This document shows positions 12,688-25,050 of a stretch of 64,000 nucleotides of DNA, piece by piece. The DNA comes from Tyto alba (lineage: Eukaryota; Chordata; Aves; Strigiformes; Tytonidae): assembly GCF_018691265.1 (NCBI RefSeq), contig NW_024881313.1, positions 12,042,501 to 12,106,500 on the forward strand, given 5' to 3'. Each line of letters begins with the position of its first letter. Position 1 is the stretch's first letter. The notes under the pieces were generated by a model. That model was not told where the DNA came from, ran no database searches, and was given only the letters and a program-made list of their open reading frames with translations. The position numbers and the translations under genes are program-made.

Positions 12688-12799
12688 TTTGGCACCGTAC
12701 TTTGAATAATTCATTTCTGTAAGCGTTACTGGCCGCAGTTTGTCAATATCTCCAAATGCCACTCCTGGAACATAGAGGGCACAAACAATATGGACCCAC
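12688..12799 (-). CDS. PHF14: PHF14 exon 6 (zinc knuckle to PHD2 linker)
   Basis: This 112-bp exon gives the last base of Arg355 and 37 full codons (residues 356-392), from WVHIVCALYVPG to YSKYGAK. H358 and C361 (WVHIVC) complete the knuckle-type zinc site typical of PZP or extended PHD modules. The following segment GVAFGDIDKLRPVTLTEM is the conserved linker. The acceptor is TTTTAG|G and the donor AAA|GTAAGT is strong. All residues expected of the family are present. Confidence 0.97.
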
Positions 12800-15700
12800 C
12801 TAAAACAGCAGATAAAATTAGATTACTGTTATCAACATTTTGATCCTATATTATACTTACCATTTGCAGATTTCCAAGTGCTTCATAAATGCTACAGATG
12901 ATAGAAGAAATGTGTTTGAAGGAAAGTACATTAGAAGCAGGGACAGAATGCATGTTTGGAATTCAGCAGCTCACACACCAAACCACAGAGTAAGGCTTTA
13001 CAAAGCCACTGGAATTGCTCTGCCTGTCTGGAACAAGGGCTGGGCTACCATCTCCTTTCTGATCTGATGGCTCTCGCGTGGAGCTCCACACTGCTTTTCA
13101 TGCAACATGAAATGTATATGACGACTTTGATATTACTTGTAAAGCTAAGGCAGACATACTTTCATGAAGGGGCAGAGGATGGGCAGGGGATGAACAAAAT
13201 TATACATGTAGTCACAGAAACACTGAGCTCTAGGTATATAGCTATGAAGTACCTATACCACCACATCAGTCAGACTTTGCATTGCTACAGTTACAACTGT
13301 TGCTATCACCAAAACTAACTAGTTTTAAGCAACACAGTAGCTGAATTCAGTTATAAACACACTTGAGTTGTATTACAGAAATGCCTATCTGAAACTCAGA
13401 TGAGCAGACTGTTACTTAGATGTACTCTTCTTCACTGACCATAAACAAACTGGAGGGTAATAGGTCTAAATCTTCAGCCCTGAGGGGCATAAAATGAGAT
13501 GAATCTAGACCTCAGTGTCCAGTGATTAAAGACAACACAATGGTAAAGGCTTCAGCCTCAAGCCTGTCTTTGACAGACATAATCTCCTGAAACTCTGTTA
13601 CCAAGACAGCCTTGAAGCAGAAGACACATCTTCTTACGTAATGAACACTTTCTAAAAGATCCAACTTTCATTGTCACAAACCATCAGTTAATGGCAAACT
13701 CAAAATCTGTTCTACACAGTATGCATGACAAATCAACTGAGACAAACTACTCCAAAACCCAAGGTATTCCTCCCCAAAATAATCTCTGTTTTATCAAAAT
13801 TCCAGAAACTATTTTCTATCCCTTGCTAATTCACTAACTGTGAGCAAACTGTCATAGACAGAAAGTCAAGATTGCTACTTTCTGTTATCTTAAAATATTC
13901 AAGGAAACAGTCTTAAAATTGCAGAGGTGTGTAGCTACCGCTTTGAACCTACGGGCTTCCCAGATGACATGGGATACTATTAGAGACTTCAGATGTAATC
14001 AAGCTGAAATATGCTGTGTTTGACCCTTAGCAAGTACATTAATTCGGCACTTTATGATCTTCCCAGTCATTAACGTTTAACAGCAATACATCTCTAGTGA
14101 AGACTAAAACTTCTGTTCTGTTCTAATAAAATCACAGAATCTACTCCCCGTATTCAAGAAGACTCATGATGGTGCCAAAACCATTTTCTCCCTTGGCTCT
14201 TTCATTACCCACATAATGCAATTTTCCAATTTCTTTAAATACCAGGGGTTCCATACAGACCTGTTATCACCTACTTAAATCTGCATCCATGCTATTGTGC
14301 TCTCTTTTCCCAATCTTCTACCACTGTTTAGCCGATCTCTTCTTCTTTGTTTTGTGTGTCCATTAAAAAAATTCAGCTGGGACCAGAGCAATAAGATCCT
14401 GGTTTTAGCTGCACTTAAACAGCATGTTTATTAACCTGTTATTAACTGGCCATCTACACAAGAGAAATACTGAAGCTGATGGTTATACTAGTCAGGAGCT
14501 ACATGTAACCCTGACTTCCCATTGTTTCCCAAATCAGCACGTTTCTCATCAGTGGTCTTTAGACCTATAATGCTGTAATTTATCACATTAATAATTCTTA
14601 AATTTCACGTTAATTATATATGACTCATGTACCCAAAAAGAAATTCAAAAAAAGCAAGATATGAAAGGTTCAGTAGCAAGCTCAAAAAATACATATACAT
14701 TCAAGTCTTTACAACAGAAAATAATGATCTTGCAATGTACAAAATTGGTGGGCAGACTATTTATTTAGCATTTTCCCCAAAAATAGTCCATGGTAATAAC
14801 TGGATAACAGAAAAATCCCAGTAACAGTAAGAAACTACTTACAGAGTGGAGTTAATGGCTTCTACAAAATTTCTCTAATATAACCCACAACACTGAATGA
14901 ACCATAGTGTCATATCTGACAAGACTCTTTGCACCTGTGTATTTGAAAGCACATTTTTACCTTACTGCCAAATCACTCAGGTTTGAGATACTAAGTGGTA
15001 AATTCACTTTAAAACAACTGCATTGCTTTGTCTTTAGAGATTTTACTAGAGTTCTCCACATTCATAAATTGGTTTGGTCACAGCACTGTAACTATTAGAA
15101 GACTCAAAGAAAATTTAAAGATGAGTTACAACCTTGTGTTTAAATAACATGGTACAAATATGACAGCATGACAGCTGCCAGAGAACAAGCTGAGATACTC
15201 GAGTGTTCTGCCAAACTCTTGTTGCTCAGATAGGGAGCAAAGCTCATCTCTGGTTTTATTACAGTATAAATACTCCAGCATGCCAACACAACCCCCCCTA
15301 ACTTAATACAAAGTTACATGCAAAAAATAAGATTCTTCTCATTAGTATATGAAAAGTGCATCTTCTGTCTGCATCCCCACAAAAGCAAGGGAGGCACAAG
15401 GTCTCTGTGCAGGGGAGCAATGGAGCACCCGTTACCACCTCTGACCTTCCACACTGTATCCAGAAGTGTCAATAGTTTGGCCTAAATCACTACCATATCT
15501 TTATGAAATCTTCTACAAGAAAGCATATGTGTGTGCATAAATGTGTATTTCAGTAAATATTATTCATTTACTAAAATAACTCATTTAAATGAGCATATTC
15601 TACTCATTTTCAAAAGGAATCTAAACACCTTTCTTTTCAAAGCAAAATACCACATGCAGAACAAGATCTGTAACACTGAGATAAAGAGACATCTTGTTTC

Positions 15701-18051
15701 TAAATAAAAACTACCTGAATTCTGGTCTTCTTTTCTATAGTCTTCCGTTGATTTAAGATGTGTTATATTGAACAAATTTGTATAAACACAAGCTACATAT
15801 CTCCACAATTACTATTCTTAACAAAAAGCCAAGGTTCTAGTTGGAGATTTTTGATAATAAGTTTTAATACAGCCTCCTAAATGTATCCTCCAAAGTTCAA
15901 TAAAGATACACATCTTCTACAAGCAGCTGCTTCTCAATTTAATTTGCACAGTTTTTTCATGCTCCACTGGTGTATTAAATGCTGCTGCACTCTGTAGGAG
16001 TTTATCTATGATAAACCCAACAGCTGGCTGCTTGCTTCATACTGACCTTCTCAAAATGTTTTAGTACGTGTCACCCAAGTATTACAGTATTACAGATTCA
16101 AACTGCCATTTCAGTGTGATTGGCACACAAGTGCCTCATTTCTTTAACCACCTATATGTGAACTCAGACCTGAATCTTTATTAAAAAACATACACAAATC
16201 AGTCAAGTTCACAGCTGAAGCAATTTCAGCTGCTTTTAATACCAGTTCTAAATATTTTCCTGCCCATTTGTTTAGCTGCACATGTTTTAGAAGCTTGTAA
16301 TTAAGACAAATTGGGTAATCAAAGAAGAATAATCTTCCTTGTTACTTCACCATCCATTTAGCTTGGAGCAACGATGACAGATGTTGATTAGAGAAGAAGA
16401 AAAATTCCATACAGAAACAAGGATAGAATTCATATTCCTGGATAATAGCATTTTGAGAAATAAAATTTCATAAATTCACATTTATGCTTGTAGAACAGAG
16501 AGGTTAATGTGAAAAGGCTTCTGCTAAGAAATTAAGCACTTCATTATTCTAATGATTCACCTTTCACATAGGAACAAGTAAATTATTCTAACTTGATTAT
16601 GAAGAGAAACTGAATAAGTTTGTGTAATTTCCAGCACTGAAGCATATGAAGAATTTATTTTAAAAAGGTTGTAAGGAGATGGAGAGCAATGGTGAGTTAA
16701 AGGATTCTGTAGTCTCTCTCTGGTAGTATTTAGAGAAAATAACTGAATTGGGTTGCAGTTTACCAAGTACAGTGAGAACATAACATACACTGTCTGCCCC
16801 AAGACCTTACCCTTAACCTGTAGTGCCCCATTACCTTTTAGAATTCAAATTTGTAAATAAATAATAAAGAAAGAGAACATGGGAATTTTCACATGGTAGT
16901 TAGTATTTGTTTCTTCTAGTACATAAACTCTGTTCATCTGGGAGAATAAACTTATACTTATTCACAATAGCTATATTCCATTATCTAGCAGGTAAAAATG
17001 CAGTAATAATGATAAGTTATTGTGTTAATGTCCACAATCACCAAAGCAGGCATATGCTTCTGCACAGAGAACCAGTCATGAACACTTCCACCTTAACCAA
17101 AAGCATAACACCATTTTACAAGAAGAAATATAGGCAATTTTAAAAATGTTGACTGTAGTTTCTATTATGGTTTTATAGGAAACAACATAAACACTGCTTG
17201 AACCACCCTACAGAACACAGGAATAAAAAGGTTAAAATACAGTTTGTCAGGTAATGCTCATTCACGCATTTCCTGATAGACAATTGACTTTAGTCTTCAA
17301 AAAACATTTTTTCTATATAGCAGTACCATTATTAAAATAGAAAACAGGAAAGTACAATTTGTTTAATTGTATAACAGCTTTGTAAGGGAGACTCACAAAT
17401 GCTGTTGAGCCTACAACAGACTAGAAACTGAGGATCTGAACCACAAAAGCAGTTAAAAAGGAGCACAGCTGCTTCTATAAGGTCAAAATAATTCACTAGA
17501 CATCCTGACTCACTTGTGTAACTTTTTTTTAAATATAGCACAGTATTTTCTTCTACTGTCAATGTCTTCCACATGCATCTTATAAAGGGGAAACATGAAG
17601 GGAAAACAATTTCTTTTACACGCTGTATGTATATCTTTAAAATTCATCTCAGCTACAAATTCAGAAGTTGAGCTCAATGTATATTCTATGGAGAAAGGTA
17701 GATTCCTCCAAAGGTTATTGCTAGCATCTATAACCAATGGTCAAAGCTCAGTGTTACGAATACCCTCATCTCTCTATTCCCAACACAAACTCAAATTGGT
17801 TTTGGTATCAGGAAAAAAATATAAACTAAGGGAGAAATGAAAGGGCATCTGGAATTTAATCCACAAAACCTGAATCAATTTATGACATTTTAATACCATA
17901 TTTACTTTTCTGAAGACAGACAATATGTTAAAAAAAGATTTCCAAAGCATCATTCTGAGCTCTGCTGAGCTTTTAATAATGGCAGGACCAGATCATTACA
18001 GTATTAGCAACAGTAAAGTCTGTGTAAGACTGGAAAATAATAAAAAAATAT

Positions 18052-18127
18052 AATAAATAAATAAATAAATATATATATACAGAGAAGACCAAGTAACTGG
18101 GGGAAAAAAAGGGGAAAAAAAAAAAAA
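18052..18127. repeat. (TAAA)n, (TA)n and A/G-run microsatellite cluster
   Basis: About five AAAT units (18052-18070) run into five AT units (18070-18079). About 20 bases later come G-runs and A-runs ending in thirteen A. This is a simple-repeat cluster in intron 5. Confidence 0.85.
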
Positions 18128-18806
18128 GACAATACAGATATGCTTATGCATCCACTATAAGACAGCTGTATACTTAAGTGATAACATATACAAATGCTTA
18201 TTAACACAGATGATAAGATTAAACAATTACTTCATTTTAACTCACTTCCTAGCTTTTGTGCAAGTATAACTAGGGAACTCTTCACAATGAGTAGAAAAAA
18301 AAACCATGAAGATGACTACAAACCAATGAGTGAAGAAAGAGTGAGGACGCTGTTGTATTTTGCGATTTGGTAATACAAAAGATGCTGTTCTACAGTATAT
18401 AGCTAACTGTAAATAATGTGTCTATGAATTCATATAAAAAAAACACAAAAAGTTTTACAGTTACAAATGTTGACATTTCTCTATTTTAGAGTAGTTAAAG
18501 TATCTGTACTAATATTGAATATTTAACTAGATTCTTTCAAACTCATCCATTATCATCAGTAAGATATGCCTGCAGACTTCTATATTCCTATGTCTCAAAC
18601 AGATACGTTCAAACAGGATTAAGAAAGCTTCTCTTTCCTCTGAGCAGCCATAACAGTGAATTATTGCCTTTCCATTGAGACATGATCAATGTAAAGCTTA
18701 TGACAGGCCCAGCATCTGAAAGCTTTGCGTATTACCACACACCTGCAATTTATATAACTGTAAAATGTATGGCAAAATAACGTGTCATGGTCTAAAAAAC
18801 AAGAAG

Positions 18807-18901
18807 AAACAAACAAACAAAAAACAAAACAAAAACCAACCAAACAAAAAAACAAAACAAAACCCAAAACCCCACACACTACCAACCACCCACCCCAAAA
18901 C
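18807..18901. repeat. A/C-only low-complexity run
   Basis: About 95 bases consist almost wholly of A and C on the plus strand (CAAA, CAAAA and CCAACC units, ending in CCACCCACCCC), with only two T. It is the strand complement in character of the G/T run in intron 2. It yields several spurious open frames. Confidence 0.9.
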
Positions 18902-19708
18902 AGTAACACTAGCCATAAATTGGACATCACTGATAATACAGCTCTGTCCTTTATTACAGAAATTAGCTACCATTAATATCTTTGTTTTCCAAATGTGACA
19001 GGAATGGAAAACATGAGATGAGAATTAATCTGCTTATTCTCAAATTAGACCTGAACTGCACCCTGAAAAGCTCACCTCTGGCTAGAAATTATCAGAAGTG
19101 AAGCATACTCTCAAAAATCGAGAATATAATTTTCATCACTCAAAATAATCATTATATGCTAGGTCGGTCTGAACACCTTTAGCACAACTTCAATATAATA
19201 ATTTTGTTACTTTTTACCATTACCTGACATTAGCAACACCCAGTCCTTAGCTCTACTAAAAAGTAGTACGGATTTCTCCTCCTACTTCCATCATACTTGA
19301 AAGTCAGCAGACTCAAGTGGAGTCTGTACAAGGAATTAGTGAAGTTATCTTGCGCAAAGCAGAATACTACAGAAAGGATAAATTCTACTTTTCCTTTCTT
19401 GAAATGGAGCACATATTTCTCCCAATATATTATGACAAGAAGTCTGGGAGGTGTTTTCCCCCTCTGATGCAGACTATCTTTTTTTTTTTTTTTTTCTTGT
19501 GTTGTTAACTACAGAAGGGCACTTCAGTGTTTTGCTACTCTTCAGGATTACCCACAAAAGCAGCACAATACTAGCAAGGTGTCCTGGGTTGAGTGAGTGG
19601 TGGGGTTTTTTGGTAGCAGGGGAGGGGGCTATAGGGGCAGCCTCCTGTTAGAAGCTCCTCGAAGCTCCCCCAGCTCCAAGTCAGCTCCACCTCTGCACCA
19701 AAACTGAG

Positions 19709-19740
19709 CCAATCAGCGCCTCTGCGATAACATATTTAAG
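19709..19740 (+). promoter_or_regulatory. LTR promoter: CCAAT and TATA-like boxes
   Basis: CCAAT (19709-19713) lies about 18 bases before CATATTTAAG (19731-19740), normal spacing for an LTR U3 promoter. It would drive transcription rightward, antisense to PHF14, if active. There is no sign of activity in the sequence itself. Confidence 0.5.
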
Positions 19741-20159
19741 AAGGGATGTGGTGAGGAGGAGTCGGACTTGCGAGGAGGAGTTGTTGCAGCTGCGTAAACA
19801 CCAAGGTCAGTGGAGGAACGGAGGAAGAAAGGAGGGGGGAGGTGCCGGAGCAGAGACCCCCCTGTATCTTGTGGTGAGACAGCAGGGCAGCCCCTCCCTG
19901 CCACCCATGGAGATCTATGATGGAGCAGACATTGATTTATGGCCTGTTCTTTTTCGCTTCGATGATCAAGGTGCTGTGCCAGAAGAAGGCCGGGATCTTG
20001 TGGGAAAAGGCAGCCCCACTGCTGTAATTCAGTGCTGGGAGGATTGCAGCATGCGGGGGTGTCCCACGCCAGAACAGCTCGGGAAGGGCTGCAGCCATGG
20101 GAGGGACTCCAGTTGGAGAAAGTTGGTGACCCATGATGGAGCAGTGTGGGGAACACTGC

Positions 20160-20240
20160 GGCCCGTGGGAGGAACTCAGGTCGAAGAAAGTTTGTGGAGG
20201 ACTGCCTCCTGTGAGAGGGGGACCACAATGGAGCAGGAGG
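20160..20240 (+). repeat. Internal degenerate repeat units of the LTR
   Basis: The stretch CGTGGGAGGAACTCAGG, a GAAGAAAGTTTGTGG element, and a later ACCACAATGGAGCAGG repeat the arrangement seen just before it (20096-20150: ATGGGAGGGACTCCAG, TTGGAGAAAGTTGGTG, ACCCATGATGGAGCAG). The spacing is about 65-90 bases, so the two copies are imperfect tandem units in the LTR. Confidence 0.55.
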
Positions 20241-21421
20241 AACAAGTTCCAGAAGCCCCCCCCACTGAATATGGAAGAAGCAGCAGCACTGACTGCACCC
20301 CCCATTCCTTGCCCCTGAGCTGCTGGGGGAGGAGGTAGAGATATCGGGAGCAGAACTGAGCCCGGGAAGAAGGGAGGGGTAGGGGGAAGGTGTTCTCAAG
20401 ATGTGGCAATGCTTCTCACTGTCCTACTCTGTTAAGTGTTGTTAATGTCTGTAATAAATGTATGTTCTCTTTTTCTTCCCTGCTGAACTAGTAGAACACT
20501 TAGATGCTCAGATAGAATGAATGATAGAAGAGAGATGATTCTATCAGATAGAATGTAGAATGCTCAGATTCTACAGTGATTGACGACAGATACTGAACAC
20601 TACAAGTTCAGCCACCATCAGAGAACCACTGTGACTAGCCACACCAGCTGTCCTTGCTAGAATATAATACCACTATTCAGCAGTGAGGCTCACGGGACTC
20701 AAACCCTACTTTTCTCACTGCAACCTCCAAGCTTGAGCAAACCCAAAACAACTACACAATTTTTCTCTAAGTTTCTGATCCCCAGTCCCTGCTGTCAGTA
20801 CTTCAAGCCACTGGTAAAGCAAGAGTAGCCTTTCATGCTATTATCCTTGCAGATGCCTGAATACGGTGTAAGAGTTTACAGGATATTAACTTTCTCTACA
20901 CAGGAAACCTTTTTGTTTAAATGTAAACCGAATTCCTGACATAAAAAGAAAAAAAAGTTCCTTCTTAAAGACTCTCATCATCTTCACTGGTGTATTTTTG
21001 GTTAAAAAAGATCCATCACACAAGTAGTTCAAGGGAACAAAGAAAGGTCTTCTAGTATATCCAGTAAGACATATATGTACATATAGCAATACATGGTGAC
21101 TTCGTACTGAAGAACAAGATTTATCAGTTCCCCGAAGCAAATGATAATCTTTGTTTTACATAGGTACATCTTCTCCTCATACATCCATAAATCTTCATGC
21201 TCTAATTCACCTTTAGATAACATCATCTTCCTAATATTAAAACAGTCATGAAAATATTATCCAAAGAGCACCCAACTCAAAAGTGAGGTTAGAGAGAGAG
21301 AGGATATAAACAACCAAGTTTAATTTATGACATTGTCTCATACAGGAATGGACTAGGGTAAAACCCAATCTTTTAAATGTAAGATGACATCGAATTCAAA
21401 ACACCTCTTCTTCAGTCTTAC

Positions 21422-21581
21422 CTGCCTGCATCAGTCTCCTTGAAGATCCCATCCTGGTTAGGACACAATTCACAACTAGGTGTGACACCACACTTGCATG
21501 CATCACAAAACCAAGGTTCTGTGGAATTTTCTGAAGCAGAGCTCATGATAGAGTCACTCTCTCCATCAACACCATAGCAAC
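21422..21581 (-). CDS. PHF14: PHF14 exon 5 (end of PHD1 and zinc knuckle)
   Basis: This 160-bp exon completes Gly302 and encodes residues 303-354 plus two bases of Arg355. It contributes PHD1 ligands C303, C327 and C330 (CYG; WFCDAC) and the zinc knuckle cysteines around C332, C338 and C341 (CGVTPSCELC). The serine-rich insert ESDSIMSSASENSTEP between them is characteristic of PHF14. The acceptor is TGTGTGTAG and the donor GGCAG|GTAAGA. With exons 4 and 6-8 it forms the PZP module that binds the H3 tail. Confidence 0.97.
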
Positions 21582-24500
21582 CTACACACATGAAAAAATG
21601 AAACAGCAATATAAGAAAAGACAATTGTAGAAGTAGACAGTTATCAGTTATGATTTCAGCAGGAAATATACACACATGTACATTCAGAGGAATGATACTA
21701 AGATTCTCAAGAAAGCTTACAATATTTTTGCAAAAATTCTCTTTAGTGCAAAATTTACATTTTAAAGAGTTTCTAATTCTAAGTGATCTATTTTATGTGA
21801 CTGTCTTAGATTACAACTGAAAAACAAGAAGAAACAGGCTGGTTTACTTTATTCTTTTAGCAACAATTGTAAAGTAAGTAAACAAGACTTAAAGCAACCA
21901 ACAAACACTGAGAATAACTCAAAGCATTTTTTTCAAATAAAGAAATAGCCTTCAAGTGAAATGCAGCAAGCTAAAGAACCTGTGAACATCTGTAGAATTA
22001 TCTCGGATATTCCTATCTTTCTCCCTCTCCCTACTCTGAAAATGAACGTTATCGGAGAGGGGAAGCAGGGAGGAAGGGGTGAGGAGTTGAATTTTTTTTT
22101 TTTTTAGATGTTGATTATGCCAGTAGTATTCAGTCAACAAATATGCACTCCACTCTTCCAGTTTGCATTCAGCATCCAAATCAACTTAAAAGAGAATATA
22201 CACTTTAGATAAAAAAATACTATTTGCATCTTAGGGGTTGTAGGACTGAGCTTAGAAGACCTCCTATAACTTCAAAACTAACGTATAGTTTGCAGAGCAC
22301 AGACTGACAGTTTTGAGATACCACACTGGGGACTGATGAAGCATATTAGGCTTTTTTTTTAAGCATTTTCATTTTTACCTGGTTTTAAATTATGACTAGT
22401 CTCAACCATGCAGCTTCTCTGTTCTTTGGTATATCCACTACATTCTTTATGATTAAGGTGTCTATGCATGCTTAATCACCACAAATTTAGGAAAACAGTA
22501 CTTATAAAGTGATTTCGAAACCTGTTATTTAGATTTTGCAGAAGAGTAGTACTATTACTACCGCAAATGACAAAAAGGAAGATCTTATAGCTTATCATCA
22601 CAAAACTGTATCTCTGCATATTCCACATTTTGAACATATAGCCATTTTTCATTAAGAGAAAAATACAATTACATTATCAACACTTAAAACACAGTAGAGA
22701 CTTTACTAAAAGATTAAATTCAGCTATTTGTCAAATACAGTGATCAAGTCAACATCTGTGATTGCAGAACAGTTAAATTATTGAATTCTGCAATTAAATA
22801 ACAACACAATTTGTTAATTTGGTTCGTTACACAGTGACTGTAATAAAATAGCAACAGTACTCTAACTCCCCTTGTGACAAAAACAGAGGTCTGCATTATA
22901 GACTGAAACTACATTCACGAAATAAGCAGTAACACTGTAGGAACCGTTCAAGAAATACAGTCCTCCATTACAGAATGAGGCTCATCAATAAGAATTAAAA
23001 TAAGAACGTTTCTTTTCATTATAAAAGTATTCCAGAATCAAAGGAATGCGCAGAAGTGCATTCACAGACAAGTTTCATTAGGTGTATATAAAAGATCATA
23101 TAACTCACACAAAGTAACTCCATTTTCTTTATAATGTGATACCAGCTTTAAGTAGTAATCCAAAAACTCATTTTTTAAGTTCTAATAACAATCTTGAATA
23201 CATGCCAGTAAAGCTACTCTTAAGCAATTACATTAATGTACAAACACACAACCCACTGATATCATAGAGTTGATGAATAATTAAGTTTTTAATAATTCCT
23301 CCAGACATTTAAACATATTAACCTTTTCCTAAATGTACTTATTAAAAATTACCTAATGCTGTAGAAGGAGTAATACTGTCATCAACCCATATGGCAAAAT
23401 AAAATCAGTTTTTCAAACACTAATACTTCTTCACTACTGAAGGTAATTAGATTTGCTCTTCTAATCTAAGTGCGATCAACATGCTAAAATTAGAATGGTG
23501 ACTTCCCCAAACTATTTTACCTTCATTCTAAAATAGTTGCTGCCTTATACTTACCAGTCACTTATACCTGATTATTTTTTTATCCTTCTTTCTAGAAAAT
23601 TACACATATGTGCTGTAATTATTTCCATACTTACCATATGTGTTGACGTTAAACATTATTTCTATAAGAATACAAACCTAGGTCTTTTTTTCAAGTAGAT
23701 AAAAAAAAGTCTGGATTTTTAACCCGTATTTTTTTGTCCCAATTTGTACATAAGTCTTAGTGACAATTTTAAAGAGTTTGAGATCCCTGATATACAAGGA
23801 GGCATTTATTTACTCTTTTCCCTAACCACCATTTAGCAAAAGCTAAACACCATAGTGTTACAACCAGCAAAAGGGATGGTCATTAGCTGGAGAAAATAAG
23901 GCTAGATTAGCATTGATCATTGGTAATAAACACATCAAAACAATCTTGTCCACAACAGAGCTGAAGAAAAGGAAATACAGCCCATAAGACTTGGTGTACA
24001 CTGCCAAATAAAGCTACGTATGGATAATACAAATCTGTTGAACAGCTGTATCCATGAAATGTCTGTAAAGCTACAAAATACAAGATGACAAATCTTGCAT
24101 GTGGTTTTGACACCAAAAATCGGTATGTATATGAAAAGAATTTAATTCCTTTAAAAAAAAAATAAAATAAAAATCTAGCAGAGAAAGTTCCTTGCAGGCC
24201 AAAAATATATAGTGAAGAAAAAAATTACTATTAGCTCAATTTTTAAATAATAAAACTTCCATGATTCAAAAACAGTGAAATAACTCAGAACCAAAAATAA
24301 GCAATGAAAAAAATATATTTGTCCTAATTTAAAGAGTGAAAATAACAGAATTATGATGTCATTTGACTTTAAGATGCCAGATGTGTACAGCAGCAGATGT
24401 AATGTTTGTTTTTCAAATGTACAAGGAACAAAAAACCACTTTATTTCACTTCAATTGAGATATGAAGGCAAAAGCAGTTTTAGATCAAAACCCCTTTTGT

Positions 24501-25017
24501 AGAAATGTATCAATTTCGCTAAAACTTTTATTTTTAGTCCAAGTAAGTATATATGGAACAATGAAAAGCTAAGATCATTGTAGCATTCACCTGTCTGTGA
24601 AAACGTCTCAAGTCTTTGCCCAGTCCAAAGCAGAGCAAGGATATTAATCTATTCTCCCATAACCAGTGCTCTGATCACGTGATAGTTATTCCAGAATAAG
24701 TACCTCAGTCTCTTCTGTGAGTTGCTCCACTTCTATATATAGACATTACAATATTTCTTGTACTAGATGTTTGCTAATTCTTTGTTCCAACATATTGAGA
24801 AACAAAAAAACGTATGTAATTTACAGTTCCTCAAGAACTGGAAATCTATTTTCTGATCATTAACTATCAACCATAACGAAAACCCTGGCAAATCTGAGGA
24901 ATGCTGCTCATCTAGTAAGCATCTGTAGTGTCAAAATTTAAAAAATATTCAAAATTTCTCAATATATTGCCCTTATTTCTTCTTTTGTTATCACAATTTG
25001 CAATACTACCTGCCAAC

Positions 25018-25050
25018 AAAAAAAAAAAAAAAAAAACAAAAAAAAACAAA
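25018..25050. repeat. Oligo-A tract
   Basis: About nineteen A, a C, eight A, then CAAA. Simple repeat in intron 4 with no recognisable retroposed body beside it. Confidence 0.85.

Larger units (their letters stand above)
19580..20490 (+). mobile_element. ERV-type LTR (ERVL-like), probably solo and truncated at its 3' end
   Basis: About 900 bases have LTR structure on the plus strand, antisense to PHF14. It begins TGTCCTGGGTTGAG, as avian ERVL-like LTRs do. A CCAAT motif at 19709-19713 and a TATA-like CATATTTAAG at 19731-19740 form a U3 promoter. The GC-rich middle contains degenerate repeats of a GGAGCAG / GTGGGAGGAACTC type. The poly(A) signal AATAAA is at 20453-20458, followed by a T-rich stretch. 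The end expected from related songbird LTRs is not seen past about 20490, so the 3' edge looks lost or diverged. I see no internal retroviral genes nearby. The family name is inferred from memory. Confidence 0.78.
12800..21421 (-). other. PHF14: PHF14 intron 5 (8.6 kb)
   Basis: An AT-rich intron carrying the ERV-type LTR at 19.58-20.49 kb, an A/C-rich run at 18.81-18.90 kb, a (TAAA)n/(TA)n repeat at 18052-18079 and an oligo-T run at 19479-19495. The remainder (12.8-18.0 kb and 20.8-21.4 kb) shows no recognisable exon, RNA gene or repeat. The donor is GTAAGA and the acceptor GTTTTAG. Confidence 0.8.

Noticed and set aside
18782..18998. Lys/Asn/Gln/Thr-rich small frames
   Set aside because: Produced by the A/C-only low-complexity run; not coding.
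19713..20399. 228-codon minus and 196-codon plus open frames
   Set aside because: Both lie in the GC-rich body of the LTR, overlap each other on opposite strands, and contain no retroviral or cellular domain.
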